A stretch of DNA of 64,000 bases from Gordionus sp. m RMFG-2023 (GCF_954871325.1 NC_088777.1:44989366-45053365), one strand, 5' to 3'; counted from the stretch's first letter, positions 23,750-37,400 are shown. Notes: generated from the sequence alone by a model not told the origin. Made by a program: numbers and translations.

Positions 23750-26050
23750 TGTTATCGTACTCCAATAGCAGTGGTGCCCTCATTTCCCTGGTCCTTAGAC
23801 ACTTCACAACATAAATTCTTAGAAAATTTGCTGTTAACCTTATATTTATGGGTGTGTTTCCTCCATGCAATTAACTTCGGTTGATCTTCTTTTGACCTAA
23901 AAATAAATTTATTATTTTTACATAACTGTTTTAAAATTGAAACTACATATGAAATTGTTTCTGGGTTATAGAATTGTGATACGTCAAGTTTATCCAATAA
24001 AAAATTCCAACAATGTCAAATCTATAATCTTAATTTTCCTTCTCCTATATCTATTTTTTTGTTTTTCTATTTTTCTTGTTTTGTAAACTTACACATAATA
24101 TTCTTATAATGTAATTGTGTAATTTAATCAGTTACTTGTATAAGGCTTCTGACAATCTTCCTCTGAAACACACCCAAAAAGCATCAGTTCCCCAATATTC
24201 AACTTTCCCCCTGTTCCGCTATCTCCATCTTCTTTTTAAGGTTTGGCTTACCATGGCCGAACATATTATAGATGGCTTCCATTACTTCTTGAACTATTTT
24301 AAATATTTTTAAAATTATTTTTTGAATCCAAAATAAATAATTTTACTCCACTTTGGCCTAGAATTCCCTCTCCTTTCTCCAATAATGGTCTTTTTTTTGC
24401 GTTGATCTTTAGTGCCACATAACATTTTCGCCTTATATCCTTTTCCCTTCAAAGTAAGATTCCTCTCTCGATTCATCGATTTTCGTAGCTTCGTACTCCG
24501 TAAAATGAATTTTAAACTTGAAAAGAAAATGGAGTCCTCTTTTTTTAATTTAACCTATCCTTTATCTCTCATTTTCTTTTTCTTTTCCCCATTTGTTACT
24601 TGAGACCTGCAAGTATTTAGCTCGCCGCCCACGTTCGCCCATTCTGCAGGCTAGCTAAGGACAGGCTGAATAGTTTTGACATTAAAGGGGGTTAGTGGGC
24701 ATACAAATATTTTTAAAAAATCGGGTGTCAATGTGTAGATTAATATGAAATATTTCTTTAGCATGAGCAGAATAGACTTCTATTTTTTAAAAATTATATT
24801 TTTATTCCATAATATTGTATTATATGAGTTTAAAATTTAAACTCTAAATTGAAAAATATACTAAAAAAGAATTGATAAAGAACCAAACAAACATATAATA
24901 ATTTTAAAACATTGTTCGTAAGGGCGGGTCAATAATATTTGCAATAAATGGGCAGGCGGACATGTAAATTTTAAAAATAAACCAATGGCGGGCAAACTAT
25001 TGGGTTATCTTTTTGAAATAATGAATTTACAGGTTTACGGGTTAGAACTCACTCATTGCAGACTCCACTTATTATTATAGATTAAATTATAATATCTATG
25101 TGTTTAATCCGTTACCTGCACAATGCTTTGCGGTATTACAGAACATATTAATTTTGAAAATATTTTTTGATGATAATGCAATGTTGTTCAAGATCATACA
25201 CATTAAAGAATTATGTCATTAATTTTAATAAAAAATCTCTTTATATATTATGTTTGTTTGCCAAAATGTATGGTATCAGCTAGTATTCTTTACCATTAAG
25301 AATAACACGGCGCGGAGAATATTTGTTTTTATATGGCTAGCTTTTTTCCACCCTGTATAATTATAACTGATTTAAGTTTTGTTTGACTCCTTGTATTAAA
25401 AAATACTAGTATAATTATACATAGGATGGGTTTCTGTATGATTTATGTTTATTCATTATTGGGCAGATTCTAGAGCAACATGCTAAGATCAGATAAGATT
25501 AATATATAATAATTTTCTATAAATTACATATGAAATTATAAATTGTCAGATAAACAAAATATAGATATTAATTTAGTTTCTAGTCAAAATGTCTGAATTG
25601 TTAGAAATAGAGGAATCGGAATAAATCTACTAACCGGAAACCGAATCTATAATACCATTGTTTATACTTTATAGAAAACCAGAACGAGAATGAATCGATT
25701 CCAAAACCGTTATTAACATGTATAAGATTATTGCTTAATATCCTTGTAACACCGTATTAAATTTCTAAGAACGGGAACCTAGAAGCCTCTTTTTAATTTT
25801 TAGGCACTTAAACAAATTATTTTTTGAATATATAAAATCTTACCTTATAATTAGCTTTTCAAACTCTAGTAATATCTTTAAATAATTTAGTATATTAACA
25901 CTTAGGTAAATAGCAATTAAGAAGAAATAATGAGTAAAATACCGGAAAGGAAATTATAGGTGAATAGAATATTTTACATGTGCCAATATTATTTGCCTGA
26001 ATACTACTTATATGATCGTCGCTCAAGACATGGAGATGACAGTATGGAAA
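23750..26050 (-). repeat. Right arm of the large inverted duplication
   Basis: This is the reverse-complement partner of 20035-22430. It carries about 150 bases (23830-23995) with no match in the left arm. A minus-strand frame of 81 codons (23752-23997) overlaps that extra piece, but I do not recognise it. The arm ends about 50 bases before the LTR of the Gypsy element at 26099. Confidence 0.82.
24601..25068. repeat. Family B-like MITE within the right inverted arm
   Basis: It opens TGAGACCTGCAAG, carries CGCCCACGTTCGCCC and GGGCGGG words, and ends CATTGCAGACTC. It is the mirror of 21221-21650. Confidence 0.55.
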
Positions 26051-26098
26051 TTTTATTATCTTTGAGATGAGATAAAAGATAAATAAATGATATATATA

Positions 26099-26258
26099 TG
26101 AAGTGTTTTATTAAATAAGTAAAATAGGTAAAGTAAGTAAAAGTATATTTAATACAAAATATCACGTATATATATATCATGAATTCAATCCTTCAGGTTA
26201 TATAATTTACAAACGAAAAGTTAATATTATATTCAATTTAAATTCAATTTATATTACA
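26099..26258 (-). repeat. Gypsy LTR, left copy
   Basis: About 160 bp with TG...CA ends. The 124 bases at 26135-26258 recur at 27304-27427. A purine-rich tract (minus strand AGTGGGGAGAAC) abuts it internally, as expected for a 3' LTR in minus orientation. Confidence 0.75.
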
Positions 26259-27303
26259 GTTCTCCCCACTATAAATTGAATTCATCGTGATAACGTAATG
26301 GGAGTTTCGAAACTCTTTTTTCAAGAGTTGTATTCTCATGTTCTGCCTTTTCCACTTTTTCGGTCAACGTAACGGGTATTTCCTTCTCTTGTGTATGTGC
26401 ATCCCTCAATTGATCTGCATGCTTGTTTTTAACGATCCCCTCTGATTCCACATCGTACAATATTGCGCTTTTTCGTTGTAACACTTTCCTTCATGCCACC
26501 CTGCTGTCCTTTCGTTTGCTATCCAAACTTTTTGCTGCTCTACAAACTCCCGAGGTTCAACACTTCTATCTTTGTAGTACTTTTGTTTCCATAGAGCGTT
26601 TTCCGTCCTTTCTCTCGTTGATAATTTCCACTGATCTAATGTCGTCCTAAGCGACCTTCCAAACATCATCTCGGCAGGAAATTTACCAGTAGTTGCATTG
26701 GGAGTATTACAGTGAGTAATTAAAACATTTGCTAAATTTAACTGGTCCGGAGTCCCACATCTCCTTCCAGCATAGAAACGCGTCTTTATCGTCCGTATAT
26801 ATTGTTCAGCCAAACCATTCGATTTGGGGCTATAAGGGGCCGATCTATAATGTTTTATATTGTTTTTAAAAAGAAACGTTTTGAATTCAGATCCAGTAAA
26901 CTGAGTACCGTTATCTGAGACAATGTAGCGAGGTAACCCAAATCTAGCGAAATAATTACGCAGATTATTATTACACTCGCCGAATTAATATGTGTTAAAA
27001 TTGCAACTTCAACCCATTTGGTAAAAGCGTCTACGCAAATTAACCAATATTTTCCAGATACGGGGCCTGTCAAATCAATGTGTAATTGTTCCCAAGGTCG
27101 GGTAGGAATGTTCCAATTGTATAATGGCACTTCTTTAGCTCCCGGCCTTCCTTCTTGACAACTCTTACAACATTTAACAAAGTCTTCAACATCAGTATCG
27201 AGATTTGTCCAAAACACGTAATATCTACACAATGATTTCATCCCCACTATCCCAGGATGTCCTCGATGAATCACATATAAAACCTCCTTTTTTAAAATAT
27301 CTG

Positions 27304-27427
27304 AAGTAAAAGTATATTTAATACAAAATATCACGTATATATATATCATGAATTCAATCCTTCAGGTTATATAATTTACAAACGAAAAGTTAATATTATA
27401 TTCAATTTAAATTCAATTTATATTACA
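27304..27427 (-). repeat. Gypsy LTR, right partial copy
   Basis: A 124-bp direct repeat of 26135-26258, identical by eye, adjoining integrase sequence on its left side. Confidence 0.8.
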
Positions 27428-28016
27428 ATATATTTGAAATTTAGTCATATTTTTATTTGTGCTAGAGATACGTAAAAATTTTAAAAATTCTAAAGTCGCG
27501 TAAAAGTAGCTAATAGAGCCTACTTCTTTGAAAAAATAGCGGTAGCGATAGCGCGCTAATTAATTTATAAAGTAACGGTCTATAAATTGCTACTTTTAAA
27601 ATATCTTTTAACAATACTGGTAAGGTGAGTGGAAAATTTTTTTTAGCTTAAAATGATATCTTGGACAGGCATATTTGTAATGGGGGGGGGGGGAGTAATT
27701 TTTCTTTCTTCAGGAATCTTGATTTTGCCCCTGAATTAAGAATTGAAGTTAAATATATGATTTTTAATCTTATACCCAATGATATAAATTAAGTTTATCG
27801 TTTATTATAATTTACAATTTTTTCCTATTAAATTCACTTCATTTTTATAACGTTTCTATAAAAAGTACAATACTTATTTTATACCCAATAATTGACTATC
27901 ATCAAAGTTAATTTTTATAAATATCAATGATTCTTTTGAATAATTCTCTTCTGTTATTCCTTGTGTGTAATTAAGTAATTTTCTCACCTGTACAATATTT
28001 GAATTTATAAGTAAAT
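27428..28016 (+). other. 5' flank of the y+LAT gene
   Basis: AT-rich DNA with a 12-G run at 27682-27693. The promoter must lie in or upstream of this stretch, but no TATA box or initiator can be singled out in such AT-rich sequence. Confidence 0.4.
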
Positions 28017-28437
28017 ATGAGTAAAATTGTAAAATTAGAAAAAAACTTGGGGTTGATGAACGGTATTAGCATAATCGTAAATGGTATTATTGGATCTGGT
28101 ATATTTATTTCTCCTGCTGAAGTCGCTAGAAAAACAAATAGTGTTGGAATATCTTTATTAATATGGGTTATATCTGGATTATTTTCGTTGATAGGTGCTC
28201 ATTGTTTTACAGAACTCGGAACAATGATATCCAAATCAGGAGCTGATTATGCATATATTCTTATTGCATTTGGACCTATATTAGCATTTTTGAGATTATG
28301 GGTAGATGCTATAATAGTTAGACCTGCATCTCAAGCAATAGTAGCTTTAGTTTTTGCAGAAAATTTATTAAAACCATTATATAATACTTGTGAGCCTGAT
28401 AAATTACAAACAAAAGCATTAGCTCTTGTTCTTATAT
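28017..28437 (+). CDS. y+LAT transporter, exon 1
   Basis: 140 codons plus one base. It carries the TM1 GSGIF substrate-binding loop, TM2-TM3 and the conserved loop cysteine (YNTCEPD). The donor is GTAAGA. The ATG at 28017 starts a protein of the same N-terminal length as the family. Confidence 0.9.
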
Positions 28438-31400
28438 GTAAGATAAATCAATATTAAATTAATAAAATTTTATTCTTTAGTGCTCCTTACATTTATAAAT
28501 TGTTGGAGTGTCAAAGCATCTGCCAAATTACAAGAAATCCTTACCTATGCAAAACTTTTATCTTTTGCAATTATTATAATATCTGGAATGGTAGCTCTAG
28601 GCCAAGGTTCATTAATATTATAAAAAATTTTGAAATTTATTTATTGATGTAAATAATTTTGTATTGTTTAATTATTTTTAACTATAATTTTATAATATTA
28701 TATATATATATAATATAATTTATTATTCCAACCTTATAAGTTTACATCTTATGCAATTTTTAACAGCAGCATAACAGATTTCTTCTTTCCCTGCAACAAA
28801 TAACCAGTGGAGGGGAGGAAGATAACATAAAATTTTTAGAGACAGAAATTGGGGTCGGATCATATGATAATTTTTTAAGGGCCAAAATTCTTGAGACCTA
28901 CAGAGGTCAAAATTTTAGGCCTAGCTTAGATTTGAAAAAAAATTTCTTTTCAGCTCTGGCCAGGTCCCTAACCAGAAATCACTCATTGGGGGAATCAATG
29001 TTTATTTGGGAGGACCAATATTATTTTTGAAATAAAATGAAGTCAGAAACTTTTCCTATTTTATAGAAAATCTATAAATATAAATACAAAATAAATATAA
29101 ATATACAAAATAATATAATATAACTATGACGATTTGTTTATTAAATTTTAACATAAATGAAATAAAAGATAAATTTTGGGTTATTATTTTTTCTTATGCC
29201 ATTAAAACATTTTGTTTTTGACTATCTTTCGTGTCAAAAAGGGAAATATTGAATAAATTACTTTATACTCAAATATTATGGCAATAGATAATTATAATAT
29301 GATGTATCAGCCTGAGTACCTTCCGATGCCTGAGAGTGGTTCATTACTAGAAAAAGAATATTTGTCCTCTTCATAGTAAAATATTCGTTCTCTTTATAAA
29401 AAATTTTCGTTCTTTAGAAATTATTTATGTATCATTTTGATATTTACCTCATACGGCATGGAAGTATACAAAATACGCTATATTTATTGTGTGTTTTTAT
29501 ATACTTCGCGGCGAATTCGCGCTAACTATGAATGCAAGGTTAGCCTTTTTTTTAACCAGCTAAAATGGGCACAGAGTCTGTAATAGGTAGTTGGCAAAAG
29601 GCTATCTTTTAATTTGCTCGTAGTTTTAGAGAAAATATAATTTTAAAAATGTTGCATTACCCGATGTTTGATTGGTTGGTTTTTTAAACTTATTTTTATT
29701 TTCTTATTATAGGCTGTGTCCAAAATATTTCCAAATTATTAAATTTACAAACCTTGGAAACTTTTATCAAAATATTTTAAACATAAAGAAGTCCAAAACA
29801 TTATTCAAGAAAATTTTATAAATTCATAAATTTAACATATGATTTCAGTTAGGAATTTTAAAATTTGTGAAATATTTAAAATTTTTCGAATTTTTTTTGA
29901 AAAAGATTTTGAACATAGCCTTAATTTACTTTTATTAACTTGTTAAACTTATAAAATATCCAATATTTTGAAATTTTAAGACGACTTATTAAAAAATAAA
30001 GAGTTCATTTTATTTGAGACTACTATAATTTGAATTAAATTTATTTAGGACACACCGAAAACTTCAAAAATGCGTTCGCGGGAGGTACAACGAGTCCGTT
30101 TGTGATAGCTTCGTCTTTCTATTTCTCCCTGTTCTCTTACAATGGATGGTAAATTATATCAATTAGCTCTTAATTTTTTTTTAAGTGTTACCTGATGGTT
30201 CCAGTTCTTAAAACGTTCCTCACAAAAAAATATCACATTTTTATTTCTATCGTTTTATTCCATTATTTTATTTTATAATTTTAAAATTTAAAAGCAGAGT
30301 TTTAAATAAAATTTCTTTTTATATATAATTTGATTAATCTCTCTTTATGAAAAATCCTCAAAGATTTTTGCTCAAAAATTTTTTGACACTATTTTTTCAA
30401 ACTTTGTTTCATAAAATATTATCTCATATCTCGTTTTGATAAACCTTTTTTTCTTTGTATCTCGTGATAAATCGCACATTTTTTGGTTTTTTGGAGGCCT
30501 GTTTATTACAATTGGCTTATTTTTAACAGAGACCTTCAGGTAATTTGCACTACCAGGCCCGAATTTTTTTTAAAAAAAGTTTGACAGGCCCGGCCCGGGT
30601 ATATTTAAAAAAAAATTAAAATCCGGCTCGTGTACCCGGGTTTAGGGCCGGGACTGCAGGTCTCTGATTTTTAAAATTATTCAATTTTACTTATTTACCA
30701 TGGAAAATTTAGATTTAAATATTAGCCAATTCCTCCCCCATAAATAAATTAATTGAAATATGAAGTTGATGGAAGGGGAAGTTTAGACTGTTTTCTTAGA
30801 TACATTTCTTTTGTCTCCAGTCTAACAGACGTTTAAATAATAGTGAATTGTTATGCCTGCAGTGCACTAACCTGTAAAGGACTTCTCATATAAAATTTCT
30901 GATAAATTCTTTTATATCCACTTTGATGGAAACGAAAAATACCAAGTTTTGTCGGTAGAGGGCGATACGCCTTTTAACTCGTATCTCGTAAAACCGATTG
31001 CTTTAATATGGTGTATTTTATCGATTCAAAAATACTTGGCACGATAAAATAACTCCTTTCTTTTAAGTTTTACGATAAAATATTTTAAAGATATTTTTTA
31101 AAAATTTTTTTATAAAGACCGCATAGTAATTTTTGTTTTTAAAATGGGAATTTGGAGAATAAATCCTTTAAAATTTTTTTACCCTTTTTAATTTTTTTTT
31201 TTTGGAATATGTTTCATCGTAGATGTAGCGAACGAGAATATATTATGTTTAACTCTTTTTTTTTTACATCTTACATTTTTCCAAATTTTGTTCAAACTGG
31301 AATCTAGAAAAAAAGTGGGGAAAAGAGGTAAAGAAAAAGAACTTTAAGAAGAAAAAAATAGACTATTTTTACTTTTTGATTGATCATCCACCATTTAGGG

Positions 31401-34400
31401 ATTTAATTAATAATTCAATAAAATATCATGGATGACTTAAATCTATGCTCCAATATTCAAATTTAATTTTGCTTGAAAAATTCCTTACATTTTTACAAAT
31501 ATCCATTACCATTTATTTTTACAAATTAATTGAAATTGCAATGAGAATGATTTGCTAAATTTTCTTAGATATGTTTTAAGGCGCTAATGTTTATTAATGT
31601 GCAAAAAAAAATTTATATATATAAACTCAATTTTATATTTTATCAAAAATGATAGAATTTAGATTATGTTGCATCATATAATTTTTTTTTTCTGTAATGA
31701 CATTGGATTTTTTTTTCAAAAAAAAAAGATTTTTTCGCGTCAAATTTTTTTTTAGTTCATTTTACCGCTGGTAGGGGTTAAACGTAAGATGATCATTGAA
31801 ATTAGAGAGGATAGTGACTTGTGAAGACACTCGTCATTTGAATAAAAATGGAGGAGGTTAGGGAGGTGGTGGTTGATATCATCAATGGAGATGTACATGT
31901 CCATGAATATATTTATAAAAATGGTCATTGATGGGACTTCGACTTAGTATTGTTAAACGGCTAGAACCGATTTTTTTGAAAAGGGCTAACTTAATATTTT
32001 TACCAGAAAAATATTATACAAACCTGGAGATTTTTGCTCATAGATCGGCACAAAAATTTGGACTATTTATTAGCGAAATCTCGAGGCTTAAGGCAAATAT
32101 TTTTTGGCTAAAATATTGAGTTAGCTGGTTTGAAAAAAATCGGTTGAAATCGAACCGTTTAACAACACTAGTAGGACTTAAGTGGCTTAAAATTTATATA
32201 ATTTTAAATTAGTGGACATTATATCTTTTCTAAAAAGAATCAAAAAAATCAGAATCGTTATATCCTATCGGGACTATTTAACTAATAACCCTATCTTTGG
32301 GGTAGCGAGATTGATACATTTGAATTTATATTTCACCTGTCCACCAATTTGAATTTTCTTTTGGACAAATAAGGGGAAAGTTGTCAAAGTAAAATGCTTA
32401 AAAATTGTGTTTAATCGAAATTTTAGGGTTGTATCGATATTAATTTAAATGAGATTATTAAATTTTGGGAGAATAAAAAAAATATAACTTAATCATTTAT
32501 TCACGAAAAGGCACCAAATATCGCCTTGGCCATATGCCAAAAATTTCAAGGTTATTTTTCTTAATATTAAAAGTTTTTATGAAATTTTCGTTCAAAGATA
32601 GATGATAAATAAACATTAATTTATATATCAGATCGACATCGGTTATGGGATCGGTTTTTGTGAATATCGGATCGAATCGATAAAGATTTTGTCGATCGGA
32701 TTTAGCGTAAAATATTGATTGTTAGGCTTCTTTTATCATCGTATAGTTAGTTGCTATTTCATTATCGTCAACTGAATATTATAGTGTTCTATATTCACAT
32801 TTTTGTAAAATCCATTTTTTTTTCGCATTTTATTCTTCCATATCAACAATAAAAAAAAGTATTAAAATATAATTTCGGATAATCTTTATAATTTTCATTA
32901 TTATAATGTGATCTACTGTAAATCTCCTGAAATAATTTTAAAATTGAAATCTAAAAATTTTAATATTTTATTAGGACATATCTCAATATGGTAGTTGAAG
33001 AATTAAAGGATCCCTACAAGTACTATCCTTACATAAAATTAAAATCTACCTATAAAAATGCTTACTTTTAAGAAAAGATTTTATAATTTGTTTTTAAAAT
33101 TTAAAAATAAATAAATAATTTACATATTTTTATGCTCTTAAATTTTTGGATGAATTCTAATTTTCTTCTAACTTTTTGGTTATAGTATTTTACCCGATTT
33201 TGCGGTTTTGGCTCTTCTAAGTTCCGATCTTTGGACATAAGCCTACTTATTAGCCGATAAAAACGGCAATAAGGTTTACCCCGCATTTACAGTTAGAACG
33301 AATTCGGAGCGAAGTATATAAAGATAGAACATATTTTGTATAACTCGCCGCGAATTCGCGCTATCTGTGGATTCAAGGTAATAAACTCTATAAATATATA
33401 AATAGCGATATTTGCTGAGTAATTTTTCAATATATAGGTACCGCGTAGCCCTTTTTTTTCGATTCCGATAATCAATTCTCGCTCTCGATATAATAATCGC
33501 ATTTATTATTTTTATTATTTTTAGAACGTTACCTCGATCAGTTTGGATATCGTTAACCTTAGTCACTTTAATATATGTATTGATAAACGTCTCCTATTTC
33601 ACCGTTATAAGTCCGGGCGACTTAAGTTCAACCAATGCCATCGCTGTGGTATTTTTTTCTTTCTAAAAATGTTTATTTCCAAAGCAACTTTCCTTGTGTG
33701 GGATAAATACCTCTTTATTTTTATTTAAAGATATCCAATAATAATAAATAATAGTTGTAATTGAAAAGTACACAGTTTTCTCGAAGATAATATCGATAAT
33801 AAAAAAAAATAAGCATATAATAATTTGAATTTTTTTTGTATATATTAGTTATTCGCGCAAAGATTGTACGGGAAATTTTATTGGGTGGCTCCGATATTTA
33901 TAGCCCTATCATGCTTCGGGACTGTGAATAGTATATTATTCACTTCTTCTCGGTTGGTTTAATTATGTTTTTTTTAAAAAACGAATAATTTATATAAACT
34001 TCTAAATAAAAACTTTATTTGATCAGATTGTATTATGTTGGTGCGCGGGAAAACCAGATGCCAAAATGCCTGACCATGATTCAAGTCAATCGATTGACTC
34101 CGATCCCTGCCGTTTTATTTACCGTAAAACGCTCAAATATAATGATATTAATAAGAAAGAGAGATTGAAAGAAATATTCTTAAATTTAATAAATCGATCA
34201 CTACAACATTTTATTTTTTTAATGGAGATGAGGTATATATATGTTAGCGTCAATGTGTTTTTTCCAGCAATGTGTTATTTTTTCAACTTTAAATTCATTT
34301 TTTGAGCGCGTTTTTTAAATTTAAAAATCTGATTTTATCGGAAATACATTCTATCTTGTTTGGAATACCTACCCTATAAATTTCAGGCAATTTTGCCATG

Positions 34401-37400
34401 AATTTTAGAACTTAATTAAATTTATATTAGATTTTCCATCAATTTTTTATATAACAGCAAAATTGTCTATAATTCATAAGATAGATATTCCAAACATGAT
34501 GGAATCTATTTCCGGTAAAATCAGATTTTTAAATTTAAGATTTAAAGTTGAAAAAATAACACATTGACGCTAACATATATAATACCTTTCCTCAAAAAGT
34601 GACAAACCACCAGGGGCGTCACTAGCCTTTTTAGGTGTGGCGAGGGGAGAGCTTATCGTAATAAAAAAGGAAATCCATATCCAATAAATAATTTTCACTA
34701 TCAAAATGGTATCTCTTATAATTATCTCAGCGACATTGTATACTACTTAAACTGAAGAATGATTCATTTATTTAAGTGTTTCGAATTTCAATAAAAGGTG
34801 GTGACACGCATTTTTATTTCTACCATATTTATAATTTATATTCAAGTTTTATTTTTAAAAAAAATTATTATATAGGAAACCAAAATGATCTGTCACCAGC
34901 TGATTTGCATTCAACAACACTTCAAGATGCATTTTAATGAATGAATCATCAGGCAGATGACCTATTATATGTCATTGATTTATTTCTTTTTATAAAAACT
35001 AACCCTATATTCCATATCAGACCTATAAAAAAATTATCGTTCTATTCTCATCATGCCATACTAAAAAAAGTTCTTCTAATTAATAATTATTGATCCACTC
35101 CTCACCCCGCTTTTTAAAAAAAATAATTGGATCACCTACCTTGTATTTAATTTAGTGTTGTTAACGGCTAACTCAATATTTTATTCAGAAAAACGTTACA
35201 CAAGCCTGAAAATTTTGCTCATATATAGCACAATATGGACATTTATTAGCAAAATCTCTTCTATATTTTTTTAGGCTAAAATATTGAGTTAGTCATTTTT
35301 AAAAATCGGTTGAAATCGAGCCGTTTATAACGACACTACTTGTATTTATTATGATAATAGAGTTTAAATCGTTTCAATAATAAATTTCAGGCCCTCCTTT
35401 CGATTATTTATCTATTGTGGGAAAGCGTCGCGGATTTAATATCATACGTTTCGTTCGCGAATTGGTTAGCCATCGGTGGGGCTGTAGTAGCTTTATTGTA
35501 TCTCAGGAAAAAATATCCTCATGCACCTAGGCCTATCAAAGTGAGATCCCTTTATATACTAACTATATATATTATATTTATATCAGAAACCGGCATAAAC
35601 CGGCCTAAGAAAGATATGAGTTTAGAAAACCTGATCTGGCTTAAAATACAAAATATAAAATTAGGCCAGGTTTTAAATTTTTTTAAAAAAATGTCGGGCC
35701 TGGCTAGGCTCATTTTTCAATTTTTTTAAAAAATTTTAGTAGGGAAAATGTTGGAAAATCTTATATTCAATTTTATAGTGCTCATATTTTCAATTTAAAA
35801 AAAAATTTTCAAAATAGAGCCAAAATGTAATTCAAAATAATAAGATGGCTAATCCAAAAAATCATGGGCAGTGTTAGAAATAAATAAAATTTCCTTCCAA
35901 ATCTGGGCAAGGTCTAAAATTTTAACCTCTGCAGGTCTTACATATATATTATTATGTAATATATAATTAAACGGTTGCCTATAGCATTGTTAAACAGTCC
36001 GATTTAAAAACTGCTAAGTCAAAATTTTGGCCAAATTATATTACGCAAGCCCGGATATGTTGCTCATTGATAGCAGAAAAATTTTGACAATCTATTAGCC
36101 AAATTTTGAGACTTAAATTATAATATTTTGGCTAAAATCTTAATTTAAAATTGGCAAAATCGAGCCATTTAACAACACTAGTTTAACCTATATTGTTACA
36201 TTATATCAGAATTGTATTATTAAATATGAGATTTGAAGGAAAAAATATTTATTTTTAGCCTCTTCGGCCCGCATAAGAATTTATTAATTAAAAACATGAA
36301 TAATTGATTTAAACAGCAAGTTTTACGCGAGAAATTTAGGGCTAGCTTTACCTTTATAACCCCGAGATTGATTGACAAGGCCAATGATATTTTCGCACTC
36401 GGCCTGACCCTCAAAAGTTTAGGGTAAGTTGGGCCTGGTTCATGATCCTTAAGAAAAGGTTGATTAGCAGTTGTCTATTATCCTAAAAAATTTTATTATA
36501 AAATACGCCATTTTTAAATAAAAATAGGATTACACAAATATTTGAACTTTAGATTAGATTTAGAATTTCAAAAATAAATATATTTTATATTACGATTTTT
36601 TTAAAAGATGATTAATTATATCATGATAAAAATAACAAATAGGTTAGTCTAATATGGCCAATTCTGTATATAATCCTCACGATATTCCTCATAATCATGC
36701 CAATTTACGACGATTTCAAAAACACAGGCATAAAATCTTTATATTTACGAAAGTATGATTTTGAAATTACGCACAAATTGAGGGTTTCAAATGCTACTTT
36801 TTTTTAACGCTGCTTTTTATACGCAAATAATCCATCACAAACGGTATATCATGCAAATTGGTTAAATTACCATTTGACGCTGGAAACCATTTTAATTTTC
36901 AATACTTTTTATTTTATGATTTAAAGGTAATATTTTTTGTTTTGTTATTCCTCCAAATTAACATATTCCATTTTTTTTAAATTATAAGATTAAAAATCCC
37001 GCCTCTATTTAAACAAGGATTACGTTACGTTTTTTTTATTATTAAAAACGTTCGGAAAAAAGCAAACGCTCAATTTTCGCGCCATCATATTTTTTTTTGT
37101 TATTTAACAAAATTTATTTTCCATTTTAATATTATTCCTATATTTAAATTTTAAGCTTTCGGAGCTCTCATTATATTAGCCGGTCTACCAGTTTATTTCC
37201 TTTGCTGTTATTGGAAAAATAAGCCCGCTTGTTTTACCAAATCTATAGGTATTATAGTTTATTATTCTTATGAATGAAAAGCCTATCATTTTTGTAAAGT
37301 TCAAATACTTTATTCCTCTAGTGTTTTTTTTTAAACATTTTACCCCACCCCTTAAATTTGTAAACCACACTAACCCTACATACACAGATAGGGAGAATAG

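Larger units (their letters stand above)
26099..27427 (-). mobile_element. Partial Ty3/Gypsy LTR retrotransposon (integrase region between LTR copies), broken
   Basis: Read on the minus strand, the order is an LTR part (27427-27304), integrase zinc-binding H2C2 region and catalytic core (about 27300-26400), a purine-rich tract next to 26258, and a left LTR (26258-26099). Typical words are HRGHPG, the paired CCKSC, DLTGPVSGKYW, and CVDAFTKWVEV. Gag, protease and reverse transcriptase are absent. The left LTR of about 160 bp begins TG and ends CA. The right copy covers 124 bp of it and looks identical there. ATATA on both outer sides may be a 5-bp target duplication but is low-complexity. It is a broken, internally deleted fossil, apparently younger than the one at 1.6-2.7 kb. 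Confidence 0.85.
30149..34026 (+). other. y+LAT intron(s), at least one exon not located
   Basis: Family alignment calls for about 85 residues (the VTEE..NP..NLP block through SCFG..N) somewhere here, and I could not find them. The stretch holds a family B MITE (30527-30666), a family A MITE (31945-32170) and a palindromic EcoRI-core repeat (33290-33370). Confidence 0.6.
35541..37155 (+). other. y+LAT intron(s), one exon not located
   Basis: About 30 residues following RPIK (a hydrophobic TM11-type segment) should lie here, starting in phase 0 and ending in phase 1. I did not find them. Two MITEs occupy 35584-35941 and 35982-36180. Confidence 0.55.

Noticed and set aside
23752-23997. 81-codon minus-strand frame as a gene in the inverted repeat
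   Set aside because: No recognisable motif or splice context. It overlaps arm sequence plus an arm-specific insert.
30871-31044. 58-codon open stretch with mixed codon use inside a transporter intron
   Set aside because: It does not resemble any y+LAT segment, starts directly after a stop and has no fitting splice phase.
31928-32119. 63-codon plus-strand frame
   Set aside because: It is wholly explained by a family A MITE.
33543-33728. Short plus-strand frame beginning after an AG, considered as the missing transporter exon
   Set aside because: The sequence lacks the VTEE..NP..NLP block and transmembrane pattern required there.
34608-34640. CAGGGGCGTCACTAG as the start of another family C hAT element
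   Set aside because: No matching right end or target duplication was found. CAGTGGCATCACTGG near 11116 has the same problem.
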